Assembly (NCBI GenBank): GCA_002077065.1
Contig: NAJO01000034.1
Span: 62,001 to 126,000 of the forward strand
From: Cryoendolithus antarcticus
Lineage: Eukaryota > Ascomycota > Dothideomycetes > Cladosporiales > Cladosporiaceae
Direction: 5' to 3'
DNA: 64,000 nucleotides
Part shown: piece by piece, positions 1-9,260 of the stretch
How the letters are laid out: each line of letters begins with the position of its first letter
How positions within the stretch are numbered: the first letter of the stretch is position 1
Notes under the pieces: model-generated
Databases searched by the model: none
What the model was told of the DNA's origin: nothing
What the model saw: only the letters and a program-made list of their open reading frames with translations
Program-made: the position numbers and the translations under genes

Positions 1-683
1 GCGGCGGAGGTGACGATGTTAGGGAAGTGGTAGTAAGGGTATGAGCGAGATGGGAGCAGGGGTGTGAGAGAGAGGGAAAAGTTATGGTGGAGTGTAAAGC
101 TTGAGGAGGCTGGATTGGGTTAGCGTGGTTTGGAGCACGACATGTCTCTAGATGCGCCTTCCTTCCCTCAATGAAGCATAAGCAGCTACAGGTTCCTTGA
201 GAAAGCGATGTGGATGGCACATCACGGCTTGATACCTATAAGAGATGCGTAAGCCAGTGCGTCTGCAAAGTGTCACTGACTGTGCAGGATGCCGTGATGG
301 CGTTGCTTGAACGTCTTTGTTGGTGAACTTGCTGAGCATGTGCTGAACCTCTAGCAATTTTACATGAGTGAGGCGTGTGCTTTCAATCAAGCACGTGTGA
401 TTCGAAGTGTGGGAGCCGTGAAAACAAGCCTCATTTGATTGAACGAACGCTATTTCGCAGCCAATATGCTTGCATGCTGGGGTATAGCGAAGAGGTGAGG
501 TGGAAGAGGACGCGCTCGGGTCGCGGTCGAGCTTCACGCGTGCCTTCCTCATCTATGGAGGCTTCTGCCTGGTTCGGCTCGCCACTTGCTGAAGATTCAC
601 ACTTCGCTCACGTCTTCAATCGTCTTACCTTACACAAACACCAAGCTGTTGTGAGCAGTCCACTACAACACACGCACACAGCC
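1..683. other. left-edge non-coding region
   Basis: No convincing gene is seen. The first 100 bases are purine-rich on this strand, so pyrimidine-rich on the other, which would suit the 5' leader of a minus-strand gene lying off the left edge; this is only a guess. The stretch just before 684 is the presumed leader of the F-box-like gene. An open frame continues upstream of 684 in the same frame but begins at a non-ATG codon and its translation has no recognisable features. Confidence 0.4.
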
Positions 684-2237
684 ATGGCTTCGACGACCGG
701 TCAGCCACCGACGACTGCAGCACTGCAGAGCCTGAGCCTCTTCAGTGCTGCTAACGACGCTTCGGGAGATCCAGACGTGCCCGTGCAGGATGAAGACAAG
801 AAGGCTGATGAGCAGAGTAACGCCGATGAGGACGAAAGCGGGAACAGCGACGATGACGATGATGATGATCGCTCTTCTTGGTACGACTCGAACGGCAACG
901 AGCTCACGCAGAGCGAGAAGGACGATAGAGAGTTCCATGGCGATTCCGCGATATGGCACCGTGACGGAAACGGAGACATCTGCCACAAGCATGAAAGCTC
1001 CTTCACGAACGATATCACGTTTGACATTGATTCTCCTCACGACATGCGCCAAATGTACGACCATAGCACTGCACAGGAGCTACAGCGTTTCGTCCGTGAC
1101 CGCAACCTTCCCGATCCCTTCCCGGCTGGCCTAACGCTGAAGTACCACTACATCCCAATCCTAGTGGCTGCCGACAAGGAGCTTGGATTTCGACTGATGG
1201 ATCTGCCGCCAGAGATGAGGGTGCTCATTTACGTCGAAATCTTGATACTCGAGGAGTGTTCTTGTGGCTGCCCGAAGTTGTCTTGTGATGCGCAGATGCT
1301 CCGCGCCAGCCGTCAAGTCTACTCTGAAGCAAGCGACATTCTGTACGCTCGCAACACGATCACCTGCAAATTCATGGTGCACACGCATGGCAGTGCGAGT
1401 GAGCCACATGTCTGCGCCAAGGTACACGAAAAGGCCTGGCCGCACGGGACATGCCCTCTCATGTATGTCCGCAATGACCTTGCAAGGTTGCCCAAGGATA
1501 TCCCCTCCTTCTTCCAGCATGTCCAGAACATGGAGATTACGATCGATTGCCATGGCGAAGGCGACATGGATTATGGATATGGCATGATCAAGAACTGCCT
1601 GCTCAATCTCTGCAGCGTGCTGATGGAGAATCGAAGCTTGAAAAAGCTCACCGTGCATGTGGTCAACCATCTGACCAAAGACACGGAGGAATCGAAGAGG
1701 TTTCTGTGGCCTCTCAAGCGTCTGCGTCGGCTTCAGCAATTCGAGCTCACCGGCGACGTGAATGAAGATGTCGTGGATGAGATCAGCAACCTAGTCCGCG
1801 CCGCTGAGCCGGCCTGGCCACGTCACAACACGGTCCTGCAGCGCGGAAAGCTGATGGAAGAGGCTTGTGCTTTCTTCGAGCTGGCTGCTATGGTCGAGCA
1901 GACAAGGTGCAATTGCGAGGGCTATTGCGCAGCAAGCTTCGGCGGGAACGACAAAACGTGTGACCGTCCGCTCAACAGTCGCATCAGAGACGTCTATGAA
2001 CAGATTCAGGAGTCTGGAGACTATGATGATCTGGATCCTTTCCTGGAGGGCTGCTTCGCGTCCGAAGCGGACGAAGATGCCTTGCGCAAGCGTTTGGACT
2101 CTTTGCGCTGCCTCCTGCAGAAGGTGCAACCGCAGAGGATTGCAGAAAGCTTGAACGAGTTTGTTGCCATCAGCGATCTTCGGCAGGCCCATTTTCCGGC
2201 ACCGGACCGCTTTGCTCTGTTGCAGGGAGTCGACTAG
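684..2237 (+). CDS. F-box-like domain protein
   Basis: Single-exon gene of 517 residues. The start chosen is the ATG at 684, in a GCCATGG context; the frame upstream has no earlier ATG. Residues about 40-70 form an Asp/Glu-rich low-complexity tract with eight Asp in a row, followed by a segment rich in charged and aromatic residues. Around residue 175 comes LPPEMRVLIYVEILIL, the LPPE(L/M)R-IY pattern of fungal F-box-like proteins, and then LRASRQVYSEASDILYARN, the conserved 'lr.srq...Ea..ilY..N' block that follows it in this family. F-box proteins usually recruit substrates to SCF ubiquitin ligases, but most members of this expanded fungal group have no known partner. The C-terminal half has several Cys (CNCEGYC) and no domain I recognise. 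It is convergent with the LRR-like gene, with only 33 bases between stops. Confidence 0.8.
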   Translation: MASTTGQPPTTAALQSLSLFSAANDASGDPDVPVQDEDKKADEQSNADEDESGNSDDDDDDDRSSWYDSNGNELTQSEKDDREFHGDSAIWHRDGNGDICHKHESSFTNDITFDIDSPHDMRQMYDHSTAQELQRFVRDRNLPDPFPAGLTLKYHYIPILVAADKELGFRLMDLPPEMRVLIYVEILILEECSCGCPKLSCDAQMLRASRQVYSEASDILYARNTITCKFMVHTHGSASEPHVCAKVHEKAWPHGTCPLMYVRNDLARLPKDIPSFFQHVQNMEITIDCHGEGDMDYGYGMIKNCLLNLCSVLMENRSLKKLTVHVVNHLTKDTEESKRFLWPLKRLRRLQQFELTGDVNEDVVDEISNLVRAAEPAWPRHNTVLQRGKLMEEACAFFELAAMVEQTRCNCEGYCAASFGGNDKTCDRPLNSRIRDVYEQIQESGDYDDLDPFLEGCFASEADEDALRKRLDSLRCLLQKVQPQRIAESLNEFVAISDLRQAHFPAPDRFALLQGVD

Positions 2238-2270
2238 TCCCACCACACACATCGCGCGCGCGGCCAAGTC

Positions 2271-3488
2271 TTAAGGCCGACTGACAGGCTCCCCTCCATC
2301 GCTGGACCACACGCCGTTCTTTCGCTCCCACTGGACGACGCCTAATCTGGGATCACGGAAGACATTCGCTTTGAGGAAGGCTAGCTTGCTACACTTGCTT
2401 GAGAGCGCATCGAGATCGCTTTGGGAGGGGATGATGTGCTCGAAGATCTCTTTCGGCGGCTTCTGCAGACGTACTGTATCAGCATCGTTACACCACGCAG
2501 ATGTTCTGGAGAGGGACGGAGGAGGAATGAAACTTGACGCGTGAACCATAGCAACGACAAGTAGCTGACATACCTCCATCAAAGACTCTGCTGGCGCGAC
2601 GACGATCTCTGCCTGCTCCAGACTGGCACAACCTCCCAGAACTTTCAGCAGAGCCTCCTTGAACGTTGCGGCATCCTCCAACTCGACCGTGACATTGACC
2701 ACCATGACATTCTTATGCTTCTCCAAGACCTTTCTTAGCTGCCCCAACGTCAAGCGGAACAGCGTCGAGTTCAGCGCTCTCAGACCTCTCGGGTAGCTCT
2801 CCTCTTCTAGTAGAACTTTGACCAAGCCCTCGCTGGTTTTAGTGTTGAAGCTCTCGATCCCTCCCTCTTCTATATCTCCCACAGCAGCCGCCATGTTCGT
2901 GCTTAGACTTATGAGCCCCGGCCCCACCAACTCCACGAGCTCCTCTCCCTGTATCTTCTCCAATAATTCCCGCTCCGCCGTCCCAGTATGGTTGACCTCC
3001 AAAAACATCAAGCCCCTCCTCGCCTCCCCGGGCACATCACTCGTATTCCACTTCACCCACTGCGCCACCTCTCCAAAGAATCCTTTCTGCACAAATCCAT
3101 CCAGAAAGCTCAAACTCCGCAGATTGGGCAGCCGGCGAAAGAACTCCACGGCATCTTTCCTCTGCTCCTCCGTCCGTCCCGAGAATTCCTGCTGGTACAC
3201 AACCACGCTCTTCAGATTCGGCAGCCGGTTTGCGAGAGCTGTGAGGAAGCCAGCTGGGTAGCCTTGGGCGAAGAGCTCGAGGGTTAGGGATTCGAGGGCG
3301 AAGGGGAGGGAGGTGGGGACGTCGTAGGGGAGGGTGAGGAGGGAGCCGTATGTGGCGGAGGGGATCACGGAGGTGAGGGTTAGGGCTTTGAGGTTCTTGG
3401 CTGAGGGTGGGAAGGGGGGGATTGTGAAGGAGTCGAGGGTTATTTGGGCGCCTTGGGCTTCGGAGGGGTCGGGGGTTGGTGCTGCCAT
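2271..3488 (-). CDS. hypothetical LRR-like protein
   Basis: The ATG at 3488 sits in a good context. The early part has leucine-rich spacing (LKALTLTS, LESLTLELF, LPNLKSVVVY, LPNLRSLSFL) typical of LRR or F-box-associated fungal proteins, but no F-box is seen. A probable intron lies at 2463-2573 (111 nt): GTATGT donor, CTGAT branch-like site, CTGCAG acceptor, phase 0. It is a multiple of three and contains no stop, so unspliced mRNA would still encode a protein of 405 residues, against 368 when spliced. The inserted segment (VCQLLVV...ADTVRL) reads unlike the flanking sequence, which favours a real intron. No signal peptide or membrane segment. Function unknown. Confidence 0.65.
   Translation of the reverse strand: MAAPTPDPSEAQGAQITLDSFTIPPFPPSAKNLKALTLTSVIPSATYGSLLTLPYDVPTSLPFALESLTLELFAQGYPAGFLTALANRLPNLKSVVVYQQEFSGRTEEQRKDAVEFFRRLPNLRSLSFLDGFVQKGFFGEVAQWVKWNTSDVPGEARRGLMFLEVNHTGTAERELLEKIQGEELVELVGPGLISLSTNMAAAVGDIEEGGIESFNTKTSEGLVKVLLEEESYPRGLRALNSTLFRLTLGQLRKVLEKHKNVMVVNVTVELEDAATFKEALLKVLGGCASLEQAEIVVAPAESLMEVCQLLVVAMVHASSFIPPPSLSRTSAWCNDADTVRLQKPPKEIFEHIIPSQSDLDALSSKCSKLAFLKANVFRDPRLGVVQWERKNGVWSSDGGEPVSRP
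2463..2573 (-). other. stop-free intron, 111 nt
   Basis: Inferred intron within the LRR-like gene: donor GTATGT, branch-like CTGAT 17 nt before the acceptor, acceptor CTGCAG. Its length is divisible by three and it has no in-frame stop, so retention would add 37 residues rather than truncate the protein. Confidence 0.6.
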
Positions 3489-3838
3489 GGCGTGAGGTGA
3501 GAGATTAGGGTGGAGGGTGATAAGATGCGGAGCAGAGCGGGATTAGGGACATCATTTCGACTTAGCTATCAGGGTAGTGCTGACGTTGGGCTGAGGTTTG
3601 GGTGACGGAGTGTCATTGTGGGGCAAAGGTGGGGGCTGTTTGGACAACTGAGGACGATAGATGTTGTCGAGACACTCATCTCTGAGGTAGGAGATGGATA
3701 TCGCTTGCTCGTCTGGTGCAGGCTATCAGTGCTCAGTCGCTATGTACATGCCGGCGAGAGTCCTCGCATCGATGCTGTGGTGAGTATGCGTCCAGCCAAG
3801 CGAGCGTGTGTTCTTCCCCATCCTTCCCCTTCCATCGT
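3489..3838. other. intergenic, promoter of the LRR-like gene
   Basis: Upstream region of the minus-strand gene starting at 3488 and downstream region of the secreted-protein gene ending at 3839. Short open frames here show no recognisable features. No repeat or RNA gene seen. Confidence 0.4.
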
Positions 3839-4801
3839 TCACAGCTCCTCGCCCCAATGTCCTCCTGAATGCTTCTCTGCCTTGCTGGCGTGCTGCTGAC
3901 CAGGCTGATGGACATGAGCAGCGAATGCTTCAATGCGGTCCTGCCTCATGTTCTCCCAGTCTATACCCAAGTCCAGTTCCTTTTTCGCCAGCCCACCCCT
4001 CAAGGCGATAGTCTGTGGAGTCACACCGTCGCAAATGCAGTAGTGAATGTCGTCAAGCAGCAAGAGCGGATCAGGAGTGCGCTGGCCGAAATTGCTGATG
4101 GTGAGTTGAATCCCAGCAAGCTCGCTGAAGTTTGCGGGAAAGGTCATGCGTGTCATGGGTGTCTTGCGCTGGCCGATACCATTGAACCATTCGCCTTCCT
4201 TGTGGATCGCGGTACCGTTGTCCACGTAACTGTAGCGTTGTCAGCAATGCTAATGTGCATCACGCAGCAGCTGAACCCACCCGCTAACAACAAGGTGGCA
4301 CACTCTGCTGACGTTGAGGCAAGCGAAGCTGAGCTCTTGAAGTTGGAAGTGCTCAGTGTCGTCGCCTGCTTGGATGCGATTATACATGGCGAACTTCATA
4401 CCCGCAGGCGAGCTTATGCGGGTCTCTCCCATGATCCCACGGATCGCATGCGGTGGAGAGGCCAGCTCAATGCCCAGTTTCGCCTTGTCCGAAAGGTCCT
4501 GTAGCACAAAATCAGCGATTGCTACATCGGCTATGCTGATTTTGACTGACGATGTGTCTCCAGTTGATGTAAGACAAGCCTTTATGCTCGACCAAAGCGT
4601 TGGGATTCGTTCCGGTCGCCAGTACGTCTTCGAACTACAGAATGAAGGGTCAGCCATACGCTCCACACGCACATTCAAGTCCCTGCGTACCGTACTGATG
4701 AAACATTGCCTCTTGTGGCCCTTGGACTCATCGCACGGGTTTGGTTCCGCCCAGACGGTAGTCGCAGCGTACAGCACTGCGAATAAGGTGATCGCTCTCA
4801 T
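3839..4801 (-). CDS. small secreted protein, family unknown
   Basis: Two exons: 4801-4281 and 4229-3839, joined across a 51-nt intron (GTGGGT donor, TTGCTGACAA branch, CTACAG acceptor; phase 2), giving 303 residues. The N-terminus is a clear signal peptide (MRAITLFAVLYAATTVWA, likely cut after Ala18). The mature part carries eight Cys before the C-terminal tail, consistent with disulfides, and the intron join restores a continuous segment VVSGYVDNGTAI with several N-glycosylation sequons. A segment around TFPANFSEL...LLLLDDIHYCIC looks like an edge strand plus conserved acidic-aromatic stretch, but I cannot place it in a named family. The last ~50 residues are low in hydrophobic pattern, so the true 3' end could differ by another intron. 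Candidate extracellular or effector-like protein by structure only. Confidence 0.6.
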
Positions 4802-5239
4802 GATTGCCGGTAAGAGGCCTGAGGTGCTATGTGTACTGCTGGAGATGCCAAGTGAGCTTGAGGATCACCTGTGAGAGACACAAGTAGTCGTTTCGTTGAT
4901 GCCGGCGCGTAGATTGTAGTACGTTCGTAGTCCGTCAGTGAGGAGAGTCTGGGGGAGCATACAATACAAAGCAGAAGAGGCCATGTCGTTGTGAACACGG
5001 CTGTGACGCTGCTTCCCATGTTTCTCATAGATCATGCAAGAGCAGAGCTGATGGCGAGCCTCGGTTGCTGCAGATCACTGCAGATGTGGAAGGCAAGAGC
5101 AGCTGCGCCTTTCCCAGATTGCGAGTCCTTGACAAAGCAAATATCGGCGTGATCGTTGCAGTATGCGACTTGCGCTGCTCCAGTGAGAGACTCGGAAATG
5201 AGTGAGACATAGCGTGAACATGTCTTTGCAACTCCTCAA
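4802..5239. other. intergenic between secreted-protein and HET genes
   Basis: Promoter region of the secreted-protein gene (minus strand) and the 3' flank of the HET gene, which also lies on the minus strand. Short open frames seen have no recognisable composition or motif. Confidence 0.4.
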
Positions 5240-7441
5240 CTACACGAGATCGATGGCAGTCCGCCGACTGGGTTGTCGCGTCCAGTGCACAAAATCCTCA
5301 GCAGTAGCCCAGTGACTCCTTGGAAACTTGAAGAGACACGCAGCAAATCCCACGCGCTCGAAAGCGCCAGTACGAACCTTCGAGGGTCTAACGACTAACG
5401 CTCTCAAGCACGGGTGATCGCGCGGAGACACAGTCGGAGCACTGCTGTAAATGGGTGGTGGCTTGACTGCCAAGCTTAGAGGCAGTATGCTGAGTACTCC
5501 CAGCTCGACTGTACTTCTCGGCTGCTGTTCCTCGTCTGTGTCGTGGACCCAATGCGCCTCGCATTCGTAAGGCTCCGGTAAGACAAGGAAGTAATTCGGA
5601 CCGCCGATACTATACTCACTGTAGTATGTGGCGATGACAGGCTTGATGAGCGTAAAGTGATGGGTCTCATAGCGCCGAACACGTTCCTCAGAACAAGGAA
5701 TCACGGTACCGTGTAGACGCAAGGGCATGAGTAGTTGACGAATGTTCCCAGTAGACTGAAGATCGGTGTTCTCTATTCCTACAACATTAATGAGGTCGTG
5801 CGAAACCTCTGGTGTGCCACAAACATCAATGTGCCGGATGTGGCGGTCACATGCAGCCCACGACCACGATGGTAACGTCACAGTCCTTGCATGTAGGCTG
5901 TGCACACGGTGGTAGTTGTCGCGGTATTGATCGAATCGTAGCCAAGCAAGTCCGTTGACCAGATCATTGAACCATAGTCCGGCAACGAAGCGATCTTTTG
6001 GCAGGTGCTTGCTGAACCTCGATGCGAGACCTAAGATGGCAGGCAGCTTGTCATTCCCGTATGTGAGATATCTTGCAGTATAGTGCACGAGAAACAAGTA
6101 CCATAGTCTGTGAGCGTCAGCACCGGTCTGTAGCTCTGAAAGAATGCCATTCTTCATTTGGGGCTCTGGCTCTGGCTGTCTTGTTGGGCTACTGACTAGA
6201 TGCGACGGAACAGGTGCTGCGGCGGTTTCGAAGATCGTATGTCGTTTGCAGGACAAGTAGTTGTGTACAGTGCCAAATGTCAATGTACGTGTAGCTAACA
6301 GATGCTCCTGGAATACCCATGCTCTGTTGTTCAGCGGACAGTCGGGTCCCTCAATCACTAGTGACTGATGCCTCTGGTCTGTAAGTGCCACGGTAGCGGT
6401 ACTACGAGGCTCTCCGTCTTCCCAGGCGACTGGGATCACGCAGGAGGGAGCTTCGTTGCGACTGCGTAGCATCGCCTCGTCTACCGAAGAAGCGGAGGGC
6501 GCATTGATAGTGAGGACTGCGCCTTCATATATCGCGCCCATTCGAGCAGACTCCTGCAGCCAGTCTTGCGGGTCGTCCTGAACGATGCACAGCGCATCAA
6601 TCCAAAGGTAGGTGAATCCGAGGCTTCTCGTTGCTCGTATTGCGTCTGTGTACATTCGAGGCAGTGCATCGAAAGCTATCCCGTTGAGGTGATCTTTAAG
6701 GATGGCGTTTGTGGTGCAGTAAGGCCTGGAAAGACCCCAGCAATAGCTCAGTGCAACATAATCGCTGTGATCTCCGACATCTTCAATTAGTCTCATAGGT
6801 GCATCGCTCGAGAGATCCCCTAGATCAAGGAGCCGGGTCGGCAACGTTCTCTTCGTGTCCAGATCACACTCCGTGTGGCTTGCGATACATTGGTCAATGT
6901 GTCCTCGGAAGTAGGCTGAGTCCCATTGCATATCAAGACGTCGATTGTTCATGTACACTGGTACTTGGTCATCGGCCGACATCGACAGCCATGCACTCTC
7001 GATTGTGAAGCCAGTCTTGGAAGAGACAGCAGTGTACGCAATGCCACGAAACCTACGTACCGAAGTGGTCAAATCCTCAAATTGATGCAAGCCACTGATC
7101 TCGAAACTACGAGTCTCGGTATCATCCAATGCTAGCTGCATCTCTCGCACCTGGTCTGCGGAATGCTCAGTGTCCCTCGCAAGCAGCGCCTCGCGGAACA
7201 GCCCACATAGCGCACAGGCTGATGAGGCAGCTTCGAGACGGGCGAAGCTAGTCTGATGCGAGTATGACTGGCTTTGGAACCCTGGTGTAGTCTCGAGGAA
7301 TCCCGGGACACTGTTGTTGATAGTCTCGCGTTCGAACGCTCGCGTGAAACCGGCACACAGTCTGCAGAGCGTCGACAACGCTGCTTCTGCTTTCCGCCGC
7401 GAGGCAGCGCAGGCCACGTCCCCTTCTATGGAAGACGGCAT
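5240..7441 (-). CDS. HET-domain (heterokaryon incompatibility) protein
   Basis: Intronless, 733 residues from the ATG at 7441 (the frame extends six codons further but only to a TTG). The HET domain (PF06985 family) is clear: YVALSYCWG at about 228-236, then YLWIDALCIVQDDPQDW at 278-294, and NRAWVFQEHLLATRTL at about 372-387, the three signature blocks in the normal order. Near residue 535 is TLPSWSWAACD, a common C-terminal block in this class. The N-terminal ~90 residues carry CXXC-type pairs (CRLC, CALC) often seen before HET domains. Such proteins can trigger cell death after fusion of genetically unlike hyphae, but most genomic copies have no tested role. No NACHT, WD40 or ankyrin partner domain is fused. 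Single copy in this window. Confidence 0.92.
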   Translation of the reverse strand: MPSSIEGDVACAASRRKAEAALSTLCRLCAGFTRAFERETINNSVPGFLETTPGFQSQSYSHQTSFARLEAASSACALCGLFREALLARDTEHSADQVREMQLALDDTETRSFEISGLHQFEDLTTSVRRFRGIAYTAVSSKTGFTIESAWLSMSADDQVPVYMNNRRLDMQWDSAYFRGHIDQCIASHTECDLDTKRTLPTRLLDLGDLSSDAPMRLIEDVGDHSDYVALSYCWGLSRPYCTTNAILKDHLNGIAFDALPRMYTDAIRATRSLGFTYLWIDALCIVQDDPQDWLQESARMGAIYEGAVLTINAPSASSVDEAMLRSRNEAPSCVIPVAWEDGEPRSTATVALTDQRHQSLVIEGPDCPLNNRAWVFQEHLLATRTLTFGTVHNYLSCKRHTIFETAAAPVPSHLVSSPTRQPEPEPQMKNGILSELQTGADAHRLWYLFLVHYTARYLTYGNDKLPAILGLASRFSKHLPKDRFVAGLWFNDLVNGLAWLRFDQYRDNYHRVHSLHARTVTLPSWSWAACDRHIRHIDVCGTPEVSHDLINVVGIENTDLQSTGNIRQLLMPLRLHGTVIPCSEERVRRYETHHFTLIKPVIATYYSEYSIGGPNYFLVLPEPYECEAHWVHDTDEEQQPRSTVELGVLSILPLSLAVKPPPIYSSAPTVSPRDHPCLRALVVRPSKVRTGAFERVGFAACLFKFPRSHWATAEDFVHWTRQPSRRTAIDLV

Positions 7442-8020
7442 TCTCGGACGGGAGACCAACAGAATGCGACATCATCGGTGCGCTTCTGGGCACTGGGCCG
7501 TGTGCTGACATGTTGCTGCGCTCATTTCATGCCCGGACAGCGGAGATGGCAACGTGTCGGGACTGACCCACCTTACCACGGTCGTAGTATCACCCCTCAC
7601 AGGTCGTTCTGAAAACCAATACTCCAGTCAACGAGGCTGTGAGTGCTGAGCGTGTGGTTGGCAGTTTGTGCGGGACGCTTCCGCCCTCTCCGGTGGACGG
7701 CGGAGAGACATCCTCGACAACACATCGTGGATCGCACCACAAGTGCAGACAGATGTGTAGCAGAGCGAAGAGAGCGTGATATACCCGTTCCAGCTGACAT
7801 ATCAATCACTCCGGCCGTCACAAGCTTACAGCTCATATTCGGCCGCCGAACTAGCCAACCTAGACCCGCCTCACTCGTGCAGCTCTAGGTCATCCGCATG
7901 AACCTTGTCGACCACAGCCCCAGCTGTATAACAAGTACACAGTCTTCCTCCTCACAACGTCACCTATTCCGTCTCTCCCCATCGTCTCCCCGTATATCTA
8001 AACCTCCCGTCTCTCGTACC
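7442..8020. other. divergent promoter region, HET/SDR
   Basis: Shared upstream region of the minus-strand HET gene and the plus-strand SDR gene. Pyrimidine-rich (TCC/CTC) sequence just upstream of 8021 is typical of fungal leaders. No gene or repeat recognised. Confidence 0.45.
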
Positions 8021-8763
8021 ATGCCAGGCACGACCCTTCTCCTCCTCGGCTCCGGTCCCGGCATCGGCCTCTCGATCGCCAAAACCTTCTCCGTCCGCGG
8101 CTTCACGCACATCGCCCTCGTCTCGCGCAACAGTGACCGCCTGGCCAAAGATCAGGACGAAGTCCTGGACGCCATCCAGGAGCGAGGCTACAGCTGCCAA
8201 GTGCGGACCTACCCCTGCGACCTCTCTGACCTCTCCGCCCTTTCCAAAACCCTCAAGGAAATCGAGAGCTTCGGGAGTTTGGAATGCGTGGTGTTCAATG
8301 CTGCTAGGGTAGACGGCAAACCGCCCGGTGAGGAAACCATCGAAGCGATCGAGGCAGATTTCAAAGTCCGCAACCCCCCTCTTAATCTTCGCCACTTTAC
8401 CCTAACCCTACGTCCCTGCAGCTCACGAACCTCTCCCTCTACCACGTAGCACTCTGGGCCCTCCCACTTCTTAAGACTCGCACCTCATCCCTCCCATCCC
8501 TTCTCGTCACGAACTCTCTCCTCTACAAAGGGCCCTATCCGCCGTTCATGTCCCTCTCCCTCACCAAGTCCGCGCAACGCTCGCTCGTTCAGAGCTTAAA
8601 CGCGACGCACGGCTCAGACGTGCACATCGGGCTCATCACAGTCGGCGGTATGGTGAGTCCAGAGGCGAAGAACTTGAATCCCGAAAATATCGCCGAGAAG
8701 GCATATGAGTTCTACAAGCAGAAGCGCGGGAGCTGGGGGCTGGAGGTCGAGATTTTGGAGTGA
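8021..8763 (+). CDS. atypical short-chain dehydrogenase (SDR)
   Basis: Two exons, 8021-8365 and 8422-8763, joined over a 56-nt intron with a weak donor (GTCCGC), a CTAAC branch site and a CTGCAG acceptor (phase 0), giving 228 residues. The Rossmann start is clear: TTLLLLGSGPGIGLSIAKTF, with the GxxxGxG dinucleotide-binding glycines, followed by HIALVSRN and an aspartate-bearing CDLSDL turn. The active-site helix reads PPFMSLSLTKSAQRSL: Lys is present but the Tyr four residues earlier is replaced by Leu, so the usual YxxxK catalytic pair is incomplete. Related fungal SDR-fold proteins with FxLSLxK-type helices exist, so this may be a subfamily trait rather than damage. Substrate unknown. A relic of a second copy of its 3' end lies about 330 bases downstream. 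Confidence 0.8.
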
Positions 8764-9260
8764 TTTGGCGGGCTCTGAGAGGATGGCAGGCAGTGTTTCT
8801 CAATTCAAGAAATCGTTCCCGTTTCATCGGTTCGTCATCTGCGCAGGTGATCAACGTAGAGTCGCCCGTCCCGGAAGTCTCTCTTTGCTGTGAATTCCCG
8901 GTCAGACGGCAAACTCGAAGTCCCAAAGTGACTGAAGATATTTCACCGTCGCAGGCTGGAGCAAGGCGCTCTGAATCACCTTCCGCTTGCTTGGACACGA
9001 GTTCGCTGTTCCTGTTGTGTCGTGTGCTTACGCCTTTGCCCATGCTGTGTCACTGCCTCTTGCCAAGGGGAGATGACCCGAGAGATGTGCAGCCCGAGGA
9101 CATAGCTGAGAAGACGTACTGGTTTCATGAGCAGGAACGGGGAAGTTGGGGGCTGGAGGCTGAGATATTGGAGTGTGCTTCAGATAGGGTCCGGGCACTT
9201 TGGTAAGGTACTCGTACAATAGAACTCCCCTCATCATGCATACCCCACGTCTACCCTACT
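8764..9260. other. intergenic, SDR relic region
   Basis: Convergent interval between the SDR stop and the PMT1 stop at 9261. Apart from the relic at 9093-9175 nothing is recognised; the interval 8764-9092 shows no match to the SDR coding sequence by eye. Confidence 0.5.
9093..9175 (+). pseudogene. relic duplicate of the SDR gene 3' end
   Basis: This 83-base stretch matches 8680-8762 at about 61 of 84 aligned bases by hand count (the alignment includes the next base). Translated, 20 of 27 residues agree with the SDR C-terminus (PEDIAEKTYWFHEQERGSWG against PENIAEKAYEFYKQKRGSWG), but the stop codon TGA has become TGT and nothing upstream encodes the rest of an SDR. It is therefore a fragment of a tandem copy that has been deleted and has diverged. 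Most differences fall at codon third positions or are conservative, suggesting the copy was once translated. Confidence 0.7.

Noticed and set aside
840..880. GAT/GAC microsatellite
   Set aside because: It encodes the Asp tract of the F-box-like protein and is common in such linkers; not reported as a separate repeat.
4512..4563. Possible 52-nt intron in the secreted-protein gene (GTCAGT...TACAG)
   Set aside because: Removing it leads quickly to an in-frame stop, whereas the unspliced frame continues into the well-supported second exon.
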